A stretch of DNA of 64,000 bases from Epithemia pelagica (GCA_946965045.2 OX337228.1:62001-126000); one strand, 5' to 3'; counted from the first letter of the stretch, positions 33,250-43,465 are shown. Numbers and translations: made by a program. Notes: a model not told the origin generated them from the sequence alone.

Positions 33250-35000
33250 TCTATACTCCAATCTACTTTTTCCAACAGGATAAAGAGACCAGAGGACAAC
33301 ACACACTGTTCGTACCGAGTGTACGATTGCCACTCGTAGGAGACACTCCAGGCAAATGTTTCAACTATTATGATTAGGAGCTTTTTGATCCGGGAAACAG
33401 GATTGAGGATATGAGAACTTTATTCGCTTATCCTCATTGGGTGATTACAAACACGTATGACCTAATAAATAGGTATAGCAGCAGCTCTCGCGGCACGACA
33501 AAGCATATAGCTCCATCTCATTGATCCATGACCACCAAAAACAAGAACAGTGAACCAATGGGGTTTCTCCAATCCAACCAACAAGATGACATTTTCTTCT
33601 TCTTCTTCTTCTTTTGGGGACCATGGCAATCCGTCGTATCCTCACTTGGCTGATTGGCGGCCCACAATGAGAATGAATGAATGAATGGATGAATGCTCCT
33701 GAATCGGATTCGTGCAGGTAGTACTACGTTCCAGAGGTGGAAGTCGAGGAGTTCTTTGCAACGACTCGTCATGTTCCGGGTACAGAGATTTGGGCCGGAA
33801 CTCGGGGACGACGAGTCGTCGTAGTCGTTCGACTTGTGGTGGTGGTGGCGGCGTTCTTTTGGATGGCCTTCTCGGTGGTTGCGGTTGAGACGCCGGACTT
33901 TGTCGTCCTTGCCGTGATGGTTGTCGCGGTTGAAGTCGTCGTCCGAGATTGATCCTGCGGATTCTTCGTGTCCGGCGGATTCTTCGTGTCATCATGATTC
34001 GGAGTCTTGACGAATTCCAACGAGAGATACGGGGTGACTTGTTTGCACCACGGCTTGATTGGAAATCCACGACGCGTGCGTGAGCGTGCTACAAGATCGA
34101 AAAGAAGAAGAATCCTTCTGGTTGTGGACCACAAAGGTTCCCGTCGTCAAGACACGGCGGCCTTCCGAGGAGGCGTGGACCCAATACGCACAACCGGTAC
34201 GTGGACAGACCAATCCTTCGACAATCTCAAAGGATCCCCAGAAATCTCGCCCACGTCCCGAAAGAGTCCACACGACACGGTGGTTGTGTGTAGGAGGAGT
34301 GTCGTGTGGTGCTTCACGGTTCCTCGTCACCGTCTTGGTTGGGTTGTTTGTTCGGTCCAACACGAGATGGGTCGTGACGGTCAAAAGTCTCCCATACGCA
34401 CCGTGATAGGTACCCTTGTACAAGCCATTCCGGACGGACAGTGGTGGTTGTGGTGCTTCTGTGTTTGGGATATCATCATCATCATCATCATCCTCTCCCC
34501 CCAAGACGGCTTGACGAGCAGCTTGGTAGGCCGACGCATAGTCTTGTCGTCGTCGTCGTCGTTCTTGTTGTGCTTGTGGTTCGAGTGCGGCTGCCATGGT
34601 GTCTGTTGGCTGGTCGGATTCTTGGTTCTTGTTTGTTTTGGGTCCTTGTCGTTTGGAACACCAGAATCGTCGAAACCACTGGCCAAGCCCAATGGCTACC
34701 ACCACCAACAAAACGACCACGCCAATTCCCCACCCCGTCGTATAATCCTCCTCCTCTCCGTTGCTACTCGAAGATCCATCACCACCACCACCCCCTCGAC
34801 TGGTTCGTCCACCACCACCACCACCACCACCGCGGCCACCACCCCGCAACACTCGGACCAGCAGCGGCTGCACTGGTGGAGTGGTGGTTGCTTTGTCTAG
34901 TTCGTCTTGTCCAAAAAGGAGTGTCATGACGACAAACTCATCGGGCACACTTGAGACGAGATGAGGATGATGATTGACAAGAAGAGCACTTTTCCAATCC
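33250..35000. repeat. Inverted segmental duplication of the 11.4-13.3 kb region
   Basis: Read as reverse complement, this segment parallels 11400-13340. It includes the Gly/Arg-rich gene, its Thr-rich tail sequence, a CATCCATTCATTCATTC-type block (33675-33700 against 12825-12850), a TTTTTGGT(T/G)GTC(G/A)TGGATC block, AGTTCTCATATCCTCAATC with CCGGATC (33360-33420 against 13125-13165), and TACACTCGGTACGAAC (33310 against 13260). The two copies differ by many substitutions and indels, so the duplication is not recent. Confidence 0.8.
33992..34927 (-). CDS. Gly/Arg-rich single-pass membrane protein, copy B
   Basis: This is the most intact local family member, with 311 residues starting at the conserved ATG (MTLLFGQDELDKATTT). 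The Gly/Arg-rich stretch spans about 27-50 (RVLRGGGRGGGGGG), then an acidic patch, a transmembrane helix about 65-83 (GWGIGVVVLLVVVAIGLGQW) and basic residues RRFWCSKR, so the C-terminus should be cytosolic. A conserved helix RRRRQDYASAYQAARQAVL (124-142) leads to the domain at about 167-268: RNGLYKGTYHGAYGRLLTV, VVWTLSGRGRDFWGSFEI, VEGLVCPRTGCAYWVHAS and RVLTTGTFVV. Compared with copy A an extra C in AATCAAGCCGTGG shifts the last 20 residues, and a conserved Thr-rich tail lies beyond in another frame. The domain also occurs three times in the protein at 43466. It is divergent from SGNH paralogue 3. Confidence 0.65.
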   Translation of the reverse strand: MTLLFGQDELDKATTTPPVQPLLVRVLRGGGRGGGGGGGGRTSRGGGGGDGSSSSNGEEEDYTTGWGIGVVVLLVVVAIGLGQWFRRFWCSKRQGPKTNKNQESDQPTDTMAAALEPQAQQERRRRRQDYASAYQAARQAVLGGEDDDDDDDIPNTEAPQPPLSVRNGLYKGTYHGAYGRLLTVTTHLVLDRTNNPTKTVTRNREAPHDTPPTHNHRVVWTLSGRGRDFWGSFEIVEGLVCPRTGCAYWVHASSEGRRVLTTGTFVVHNQKDSSSFRSCSTLTHASWISNQAVVQTSHPVSLVGIRQDSES

Positions 35001-35217
35001 AACAGGATGATGATGATTCGGACGACTCCAAAGACGACAAGAAGTGGCTTGCTTGTGTGTTGCAGCAAAGGACATTTTTGTTTCACCTCTCTGATGTACG
35101 ACAGAGGTGCAATCGGCAAAAGAGAATCGAATGGCAAAAGTTGGAGAGCGAAACGGTGTCACGGTCGGTTCGTATTTTCTGGAATCGCGGATCCATCGCT
35201 CTTTTGAATTTCGCGAC

Positions 35218-35278
35218 CGAACTTTTCGCGCGCGCGTCGGGTCGCTGTGTGCGTGTGGACCGTTGGTTTCTCATTTTT
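35218..35278 (+). repeat. Conserved GC-rich element, copy 4
   Basis: This reads CGCGCGCGTCGGGTCGCTGT, then GCGTGTGGACCGTTGGTTTC and TCATTTTTC. It lies about 170 bp upstream of SGNH paralogue 3 and in its orientation, the same arrangement as copy 1 and paralogue 1. A flanking GGATCCATCGCTCTTTTGAA stretch also matches the minus strand near 14415-14440. Confidence 0.78.
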
Positions 35279-35446
35279 CTGTTGTTGTGTCTTGAGAGAA
35301 TCCACTGGAGAACGGTGCCAGGACAATCGTTTCGCAGTCGGCATGGTAACTGGCTGAGTTGGTGGTTGTTTGGTTCTCTCTCCAACCTCGTGTGTGTGTG
35401 TGTGTCCTCTTGAGCGAGGAATCATCGAATCAACAGTATCCGTATC

Positions 35447-36994
35447 ATGACAGTCCCATCATCATCATCATCGGTCTCTGGTCACACAAAGAACCACCCC
35501 AAACAAAAGAGCCGGAGAACCACTACTCTCTTGTGGGTTGCGACATTGGTCGGTGCCTGTCAATGGCTGCTCAATCGACGGGTAATGCTTCCGTATTTTC
35601 GCACCACAAGTACAACAAGAGGAACCACCACCAGCAGCAGAACCACCACGCGTCTCGTCGTGACGCCATCATTATCATCATCACCAGCAAACAGCTCGGA
35701 CCGTGTCACGGTGGTGGATCGCCAATGGCATTGGAGCGACACCACCCACGAGGCATCCAACCACAGCCACAACGACGATTCCTCCTGGTCGTTTCGTTTA
35801 TCAACCTCCTTGGAAGGACCCAACCATGCCGCAAACGTTACACAGGAAAACAACAACAACACTGTTCCGAACCACACCACGAACAACAGCACTAGCAAGT
35901 CCACCAACAGCAACAATTCCACTCTGTCCTCACAACCACCACACCAGTCCTTCCGGATGATTGGTTCGTGGATGGGCAATACCTGGATTCCCCCACCCTC
36001 TTTCCAATTGTATAGCGTGTCGGAATTGCAAGCCTTGTGGGCCGGTCACCGACTCTTGATGCTGGGCGATTCCACGGCCCGACAAGCGGCCATGACGCTG
36101 TTTGCCCTCTTGAATTACACGACAACGACAAATACGAGTGTCAAAAACGACAACAACAAGAACAATAATGTACCGGTGCATTTACTCAATCGCGATCTCA
36201 ATCTCAATCGCGTCAACCAGACGGAACCTTGTAACCGACCCTGGTGGAATGCACGGCGCTTGGCCCAGGCTTTGTTGCAACCACGACAGGCCATTTGTCG
36301 TCGCACCACCAATCACCCACCCACCGACGTTACGTTTGTGCGCACCAATTGTTTGCAACATGTGGTGACATTCATGGCGTCGGAACTGGACCATCATTCC
36401 AAACATGGATCGGGTGGACGCATCTTGCCGCACTACGACGTTGTTCTTTTGAACTTGGGCATTTGGCATCACTCGCAGCCCCAACAGTGTGCCAAACCAA
36501 TATCGTCCCATAAAACCAATGCCACAACCAGGACGCGCAACATTACCACCTTGGTCCAACAGGTGCATGCCTTGACGCAACAGGTACAGGCGGTACAATC
36601 CTCGACCTTGCACGTGATTTGGCAAACCTCGGGCTATTCGTCCTTGACTCCGTCGGCCGACGACCAACCGGCCGTGCAAGAATTCAATCGAGCCGTTCGT
36701 CATCAAATAATGGAGCACTACCAACAAGCACAACAACAACAACAAGCAGCACAAGAACAACAAGCACAACAACACTTGCACCACCATCACACCATTTCCT
36801 ACGTTCCGGATTTTGCCCGTGTCATGGAACCACGATCCTTTGGAGAGGATCGAATCGAGGGCGATTCGCCGGCCCATTATGGTCTGGCGGGTCGTTTGGT
36901 CTGGATTCAATTGTTGGCCAATCACTGGAACCACTTGCAAATACAACAGCAACAACAACAACAAGCAGAACGACGACCGAGTCGAATAGACTAA
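35447..36994 (+). CDS. SGNH/PC-esterase-like type II membrane protein, paralogue 3
   Basis: A single exon encodes 515 residues starting MTVPSSSSSVSGHTKNHPK, closely matching paralogue 1 (MTVVPLPVSSPGHTKNHPK). The anchor is RTTTLLWVATLVGACQWLL, followed by a Thr/Ser/Asn-rich stem. The catalytic part has GSWMGNTWIPPPSFQLYSV, LWAGHRLLMLGDSTARQAAM (nucleophile Ser), CNRPWW, CRRTTNHPPTDVTFVRTNCL, ILPHYDVVLLNLGIWHHSQP, LHVIWQTSGYSSL and the C-terminal GDSPAHYGLAGRLVWIQLLA with likely catalytic Asp and His. The spacing there is Asp-x-x-x-His, not the Asp-x-x-His of classic GDSL enzymes. It is divergent from Gly/Arg-rich copy B, 519 bp from start to start, and mirrors the paralogue 1/copy A pair. Confidence 0.76.
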   Translation: MTVPSSSSSVSGHTKNHPKQKSRRTTTLLWVATLVGACQWLLNRRVMLPYFRTTSTTRGTTTSSRTTTRLVVTPSLSSSPANSSDRVTVVDRQWHWSDTTHEASNHSHNDDSSWSFRLSTSLEGPNHAANVTQENNNNTVPNHTTNNSTSKSTNSNNSTLSSQPPHQSFRMIGSWMGNTWIPPPSFQLYSVSELQALWAGHRLLMLGDSTARQAAMTLFALLNYTTTTNTSVKNDNNKNNNVPVHLLNRDLNLNRVNQTEPCNRPWWNARRLAQALLQPRQAICRRTTNHPPTDVTFVRTNCLQHVVTFMASELDHHSKHGSGGRILPHYDVVLLNLGIWHHSQPQQCAKPISSHKTNATTRTRNITTLVQQVHALTQQVQAVQSSTLHVIWQTSGYSSLTPSADDQPAVQEFNRAVRHQIMEHYQQAQQQQQAAQEQQAQQHLHHHHTISYVPDFARVMEPRSFGEDRIEGDSPAHYGLAGRLVWIQLLANHWNHLQIQQQQQQQAERRPSRID

Positions 36995-38110
36995 GAACTA
37001 TAGCATTAGAGTGTACCACCGACTCATAAATTTGGAGCAACCACAACAGCCACGCACAAATAGTGAACCATTGTTTTAGTAGTATGTTGGAAGGATTCTC
37101 GTACAAGAACCAACTCCGTAGGACGTAATCTCCTCACAACAATCTCATGGCTACTACGTGGGACAAAATCATACTCATGCCATCTCTCTGCTGGACGACA
37201 CGAACAAAGCACTCGAACGACACTCGATACCAAGAGAAACCGTCTTTTCATCCCAAAGCATGTGTGCCCATTTGTATATGCAGGGGGTTCCATCGTCTTT
37301 TGTGGAACCGTAGGAGTGTGTGTATGGGTGACGTTGTATACGACGACCGCTGATCCTCGGGGGGGATGTATTCTCCCCACACGTGCCTAGTTACTATAGC
37401 CCGAATTTTTACTGTACTCAAATTTTAGTTTTAGTGTATATAAGTAAAATTTTCGGTCGTGGGAAAAACCCAAAAAATGAGGCGAACGGAAACCGTCACA
37501 AAATGAGCCGAAACAGACCACGAAAAACAAACCGCGTGCAACAACAGCAACAACAACAGCAACAAGAACAACAATAGCAACAAGAACAAACAACAGCAGA
37601 GCCAGGACAAAGACAATGTAACAAAAAGGACATCACAACCAACCAGACCAAAGGATAAAGGCGAGACATGAAGACCAACCAAAGAGAGATACAAGGCGAG
37701 ACAAGTCGACAACCAAAGAAGGAAGGCAAGGCAGAGAAATGCAAAGACAAAGGCAAGACAAAGCAAAAACAACAGATAGCACCAGAAAAAACAGAAATCG
37801 AAGAGAGCCATTAAGAGACAACAATCAACAAGGAATAGGGAGGGTGAATGCATTCGAGGAGGACCAAAATCAAAGAGAAACGGCATTCGAGAAGGACCTA
37901 AATCAAAGAGAAATCAAGATTAAGGTTAGACATGCCTTTGGAAAGAACACAGCAATCAAGAAGGAACAGCAAAAGACAAACTTACCTATGGATTTGTAGC
38001 GAACATCACAAAGAGCTCAAGCATCAACCTGTTAAGACGAAGATGGTGAGAGAATAGCAATAGACAGACAGCAAATCAAACGAAGTAACTTACCCATTTC
38101 ATTCTGTCAT
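36995..38110. other. Intergenic, A-rich with Gln/Lys-coding low complexity
   Basis: Composition changes at about 37385: the left flank is ordinary mixed sequence, and from 37430 the plus strand is purine/A-rich. It contains CAACAGCAACAACAACAGC repeats and a short frame (37739-37999, ATG start) with an internal repeat AFEEDQNQRE / AFEKDLNQRE. Its complement gives a long hydrophobic frame that is only a composition effect. This may be the distal part of a mobile unit whose recombinase gene ends at 38111. I see no terminal repeat. Confidence 0.4.
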
Positions 38111-41100
38111 TCAGTAGTGACGACCCCCGTGGTTGAAATGGTAGTGATCACCGCCATGTCGGTGATAGCCACTGTGGTGGTTGCCTTGGTTAGGCCACGA
38201 AGAAGATGCAGGATACTGACGTGGAGGCGGTGGTGGCGAGGAATGATGGTGATAGTGATGGACCGTTGGGCCATTCACACGGGACGAAGGAATAGGAGGA
38301 GGTGGCGAATATGATCGAGGAGGGGGTGGCGGAGGGGAAGGCCCGCGGTAATGATCGTAACGGGGTCCATACGATGGTGGAGGTGGAGGAGGAGTCCACC
38401 CACCATGGTTACGATCGCTCGAATGGTAGGAGTACGATCGAGAATGAGGGGGAGGAGGAGGAGGCGACCGATTGTAGTGGTTGTCGCGTTGGTGGTAGTG
38501 ACTGCGACTCTCGTTGCGCTGGTAGTTGTGCTGGTAGTTGTCGTGTTGGTGATGAGAGTGTGTGGTGTTTGTTGTATTGTTGTTGTCCCATGCAGAAGGA
38601 GGAAGGAGCGGGGGTGGTTCGTCCTCGTCGTCTTTTTTCGCGGCTACTGGTGGAGATTTTTTCTTAGGTTCCTCTGAAACGAGAACAGTAGAGAGGTAAG
38701 AAACAGAAGTAGTAACAACATGCATTAGTCAGACAACAACGTACCTTTTTTGGTTTCTTCTTCGTCATCGGATGGCATGTACCAATGGGCCGTCACTGCC
38801 CTCTGTTTCGAGTGGTCCGTCACTTCTTGATACTCAAAGTTGATCTTTTCACCCTTGTGGCGGCCGTAATTCGTTGCAAGAGGTTGAGGAACGCCCGAGT
38901 TCGCAACCGTGGTGATCCCAGTTCTCCGAGCGGAACGACCAGTAAAGTTGCCGGTTCCTTCGAAACCACAACGCTTAGCCAACTCTTTCGTGTTGCGCGC
39001 AGCGAAATTTTCGCCCAACTTTCCACCAGGACGCATGCCAGTCAACGGATTAATCTTTGTTTTCGACATATCAGGAACAAGATCCGTCCAGGCACGGTGA
39101 GTCGATCCGTCAGTGCGTGTGGCAATTACTTTGGCGGGTGCTTCACGAAGGAAGAAGAGCCCTTTCCAACCCGGCGGGTGGGCAACTCTACGGTACTCCA
39201 TGACCAGTTTGTAGGTGCTCCATGGATCCTTGGGGTTTTCCACAATCATGTTCCCTTTGCAATCCACTGCGCGCCGGAACGAAGGGTTGGCAAGAGTCAA
39301 TTTTACATTCTTATGGTGACCGGAGTCAAGAGGGATGATCGCCGCCTTACCAGCGAGATCGCCGTGCGAATCATCTAGACTTTTAACAAATAGAAAGTCT
39401 GTTACTTTTGCTAAATGCATCTGAGTAGAAACAACAAGCAGAGGTGAGAAGCGTGTGATCCATACGACAATCCAACGGATCGTGGACGTACCTCTAGACA
39501 TCGAAAACTACAGTCACGGCAGACTTTGTAGAACACCATCATGAGGAGATCCTTGTAAATTTCAAACGGACGAAGTGGAGGACTCGCATACTTTCGCATG
39601 GACTTCTCGTCGTTGAGGCAAACTCCGGCTCGTTTGGGAAGTCGGCCAAACTCAGAACGGACGGTGGCGGTTTCCGACCACAAGTTCTCCAAGTAGGCAT
39701 GGTACGAGCCCTCCCCTTTGAGGTCCGACTGTGTGATCACGACTCCATTGGCTCGCAGGATGGAAAAGATGTGATTGAGCACTTTGCCGGTCGTGTTTGG
39801 CTGGTAGTGATACTTGGGGTCATGCGGGTCGTGCTCCCCCTTTTTGTACCCAGCCATCCGAAGATTCATGCAAAAAATCATACACAAACTGTTTAGCAAC
39901 CCCAATTTACCGCGTGTAATACCCCCCCGGAGAGCAACAAAAAGCTTGGGCACCTTCAAATTCTCGCCCTTTTCAGTATCAGGATCAATGATGGGCGCCG
40001 CGAGTCCTCTATAGTGTTTATGGCGACGGAGAATGTCTAAGAATCGTTTGAAAGAGTCCGCCTTGGCCTTGTTGTACGACTCCGAGTTCTGCGAGAGCTC
40101 GCGAACGTCGTACTTGTGGTTCTCGTCTTCGTACACATCCTCGCTGATGCGAGCAAAGGTGTTCCAGTACTGAATACTGTCCTTGGTGTGTGGCACATCC
40201 ACAGGGAGTTTTCGATACTCCGCAATCATCAGCTCGCCATCCTCATTTTCGGTCACATGTCTCTGCTTGACGCATGCCATGGCAATGGTTCGTGTATCGA
40301 GTGGAGAAGGGGGACCAATGGCAGCAGGAGGATGATGTTCGTCCAGTGGTTCCTCGTCGTCCGTATCTTCCAACAGGTGATACCAATCGTCTTCATCTTC
40401 ATCGTCATCGTCCCTGAAAGAAAGAACGACATTCGTGTGAGACACAACAATCATACAAAAGAAGGGAGTATCTCATCCTCAACTTACTCCGGAAGATAAG
40501 GAACAAGAGGAGGAAGACGATCGTCTTCTTCGTCGTCATCTTCCTCGTCGAAAAGGGAAGGACGATCCTTCTTCCCATTGGTGCTGAAAAAGAGGAGGCC
40601 ATTCTTGTCAGACACAACAATCATACAGAAAAGAAGACGGCAATGATGATCCAACAACTTACCTTTCTTTCGGGTGAGGATGGTGACGAGGAGGAGGAGG
40701 AACGTTTTCCTTCCCATTGTCGACGGTGGGAGGAGGAAGTTTCTTCTTCGGATGAACCTTCTTTGTTACCTTCCGAACAAGAGGGCGAGGAATGTCGTCT
40801 TCCTCTTCATCGCGGTACCTCTTCTTGGCTGCTGCAGCAGCAGCTTGGCGTTTAGATCGACGGGGGCGGAGCGGAGTCTTGGCCATGGTCTTTCGTTTCC
40901 TGCAATGCGATGCAAAAATGGCAATGGAAGAAAAAGTGTGAGGTTTGTTTTGCACGGTAAACACAGCAACGAATTCAAAAATGGATGAGGCGGGGCACGC
41001 GCGCAGGAAGAAAAAGGAAGGAAGGAAGAGTCGCAGGAAGGAAGACTGGTCGACAATGACAAAAAACAACAATCAAACTTACATTTTCTCCAACTTGGCA

Positions 41101-41372
41101 AGGTACCAAGGATCGGAATGAACACTGTGAGCGTCGGTGTCGCTCCCAGTGCATTCATCCATCTTTGGAACGAAGGTACCGTCCAAAGGTACGAAGGCGA
41201 GTGAGATGGCGTCCGACGAGGATGAACACAACGATAAAGACGACGAAGACGATGAACACGACGACAAAGACGACGAAGAAGACGCAATGGAGATAGGAGA
41301 AGACACAATGCCACGATGTCCCTTGTCCTTGGAAGGCATGGGGCTGACAACGGCCGTAGGAGGTTTCGTCAT
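38111..41372 (-). CDS. Crypton-like tyrosine recombinase with Pro/His-rich tail
   Basis: Six exons (41083-41372, 40663-40899, 40488-40583, 39492-40413, 38745-39420, 38111-38673, complement) close in frame to give 927 residues; four introns are 71-79 nt and one is 183 nt. The core fits a tyrosine recombinase. Arg512 lies in CRDCSFRCLEMHLAKVTDFL. GRSARRTGITTVANSGVP holds Arg681, with Ser678 at the position usually His. His703 is in NYGRHKG, and the candidate nucleophile Tyr712 is in INFEYQE. The Arg-His-Tyr spacing of 22 and 9 matches the family (23 and 9 in Cre). Upstream, the region around residues 230-500 resembles the helical DNA-binding half of Crypton and DUF3504-type proteins. The N-terminus is Ser-rich, then basic (PLRPRRSKRQ) and acidic. 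The C-terminal 185 residues are Pro/His/Tyr-rich. An upstream in-frame ATG at 41426 is possible. The intact frame suggests either recent activity or domestication. Confidence 0.72.
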
Positions 41373-41624
41373 GGTCAGGTCTTCCTTTTTCCAAACGAAT
41401 GATGAAACACAACGCCCAACACACAAATGCGGCCACTTTATCTGCTTGGAAACTCGTAGCTCCTAAGTAACCTCCAAGTATATTTGTGAGTCCTAATTAG
41501 ATTGTTCCTAATTGTCGTAAGTAATCTTTCTTTACAATGGTACTGTTTTCCTATGTATTCCAAACAATTAGAAAACTCAACGTACTTTATTACATCCCCC
41601 CCTCGGACGCAACGGACGCCTATG

Positions 41625-41821
41625 ACATTTGCTGCTCGGAACGCTTCTCGTCGGGGGCACTCGTCGGGGCGTAACTCCTCGAAGGGCAATAGGTCCTCGT
41701 CGTGGACTGCCCCTATATCCGCTGACGCGGGGGGCAGTCCACTCCTCGGACCTATTGCCCTTCTCGTCGTTACGCCCCTCCTCGTGCCTCCCTCCTCGAA
41801 GCTACTCCTCGCAGCAAATGT
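41625..41821. repeat. Segmented foldback with nine CTCSTCG heptamers
   Basis: The arms are complementary in blocks: ACATTTGCTG with CAGCAAATGT, GGGGCA with TGCC(T)CC, GGGCGTAA with TTACGCCC, AAGGGCAATAGGTC with GACCTATTGCCCTT, and TGGACTGCCCC with GGGGCAGTCCA, around a 17-nt loop. Between the blocks lie heptamers CTCGTCG or CTCCTCG, all on the plus strand, starting at 41647, 41660, 41675, 41696, 41742, 41763, 41778, 41792 and 41805. Gaps are 13, 15, 21, 46, 21, 15, 14 and 13 nt, almost mirror-symmetric. It lies 253 nt upstream of the recombinase start. Confidence 0.9.
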
Positions 41822-41869
41822 AATATTACAACAACAAGAAGGCCGGGGGACGATCCCTGGTTCCGTTTC

Positions 41870-42632
41870 CTACACACGCTTGACCTTGGCCTCCGACCGG
41901 GGGTGGTTGTTGTTGGTGTTGTTTTGCTGTGGTGGTTGGGAACCAGAAGACGAACGACCCCGACAACGAAACGTTTGCCACACCACCAGACCCAACCAAA
42001 GGAGGGCTGTTCCATATTTGCCGGCATTGGCCACTACAATCACAGTCCAAGAATACCACCACGAGTCGTCACTTTGTATGGTTCTCGGTTGTTCAAGAGC
42101 CCGTCGACAGGCGAATTGCAACAGAGAAGTTTCCGCCACGTCGCAAATCCACGTCGTACACACCGGCCCCCACACACGCCAGTGCCGGAGACACGTGCCA
42201 CAAGGAGGAGGAACCACGAGTGTTTGTCGTCGTCCAGGATTCTTGCTCCCAACTCCCATACACGAGACTGCTGAGCGCCACAATGTAACAGGGCATGTAC
42301 CACGCCAAGTCAATATACGAAAAGTCAATGTACTGACGTTGTTTGGTGGCGGTCCACGCTTCCACAATCCATTCGGACAATAAGGCCTCACTACTACTAC
42401 GGGTCGTCGTACCATTGTTGCCGCGCAAAAAACACAACAAGACCATGTCGGGGAGCCACACGCCTCGCGTCACAGCATACATGGCAAGATTGCCACACGC
42501 GGTCAAGACCGCCAAGAGAGTCAAGGATCGCTTCAAGTGATGCGCACCCCATTCACACAGCGCACTGTACTGACAAGCCAACCAATAAACCCGCTTCCCA
42601 AACCCTGCCATTGTGGCTCCTGGTGCTGCCAT
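41870..42632 (-). CDS. Multi-pass membrane protein, unrecognised
   Basis: The best model has two exons (42164-42632 and 41870-42033, complement), 210 residues. The start is MAAPGATMAGFGKRVYW. Hydrophobic stretches include LTLLAVLTACGNLAMYAV, FSYIDLAWYMPCYIVALSSL, the segment around HVSPALACVG, and KYGTALLWLGLVVWQTF, so about four membrane helices are likely. The C-terminus is polar with Gln/Asn. The proposed 130-nt intron uses GTGTGT and TTGTAG and restores the frame exactly. The alternative is a single-base frameshift near 42165, because the putative intron also reads as plausible protein (LLQFACRRALEQPRTIQ). I do not recognise the family. Confidence 0.42.
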
Positions 42633-43465
42633 GTCTGGACGAAAGGTATCGACGACGATAACAAGTGTCAAACCCAAAGGATTCTTGGTTCCTCAAAGAG
42701 ACACTTTTGGTCTTCATGGAGGCCTCACCCGAGTCGTGAAGCGAACTCCCAAAGATACCAATTTCATCCGCGTTTAGGTCGCTCTTTACAGTACTTGTCG
42801 ATGGATTCCCGATCTGTGACTGCAGTCCCATGAGGAGATTCATGGATTCCCGATCAGATGGGTCGTGGTTCGGTAGCCTCTGTAGTGTTCGCATCCTTCG
42901 GAAACAGGAACGAATTCCAGATGCAGATCTTTTGGGTGCCACGACGCCATGTGTCTCGCGTGGATTCCTCCCCTCACTGCAAAAGCAATTCGTCGACCGA
43001 AAGAAAAAGAGAGAAGACTGAGAAGATACCTGTCTCTTCCATTGATCTTCTTGTGTGCGGGTTGTAGGAGTATTATCCACCACGATACTATACTGGCATT
43101 GAATACGATCTCGATACACAGCAAGTCCAAACACGTGTGTGATTTGGGAAACAGTGTTGTGTGTGGGCAAGTGCAAAAAGTGATCACACCAAGCAACATC
43201 TTGGTAGCAACAGCATCAGCAGTAGAGGCCGTTGGAAGAATTGTCGATTGAACCAAACGCATCTTCCTGCCTGCCTTGCGTCATTTTCGGGGGACCAAGA
43301 GTGACACACGACTCTTGGCTGTGTGACATCGGGCCGCCAAACCAGGAATATATCAGTGAGTATAGAAACAGGAAACGAAGGATGAAACCGTGTGGAGGGA
43401 ATCCTACCCAACAACCACTGCGGCGTGATGGTGCTTTATCTTCATCATCCTTTCATGAATGGCGA
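42633..43465. other. Intergenic, no supported gene
   Basis: This is the divergent upstream region between the membrane protein (minus) and the three-domain protein (plus). ATGGATTCCCGATC occurs twice (about 42799 and 42842). The minus frames here are not protein-like. The frame of the plus gene extends upstream from 43466 without convincing content. Confidence 0.4.

Noticed and set aside
36182-36964. Long minus frame opposite SGNH paralogue 3
   Set aside because: It is an antisense shadow of the GDS-containing gene; poly-Leu reflects CAA/CAG runs.
37431-37886. Hydrophobic 151-residue minus frame resembling a membrane protein
   Set aside because: The Leu/Phe/Cys richness comes from the complement of A/CAA-rich DNA, and repeats, not helices, drive it.
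42840-43262. 140-residue minus frame upstream of the three-domain gene
   Set aside because: It has no recognisable pattern and is crossed by the plus gene's open leader; likely chance.
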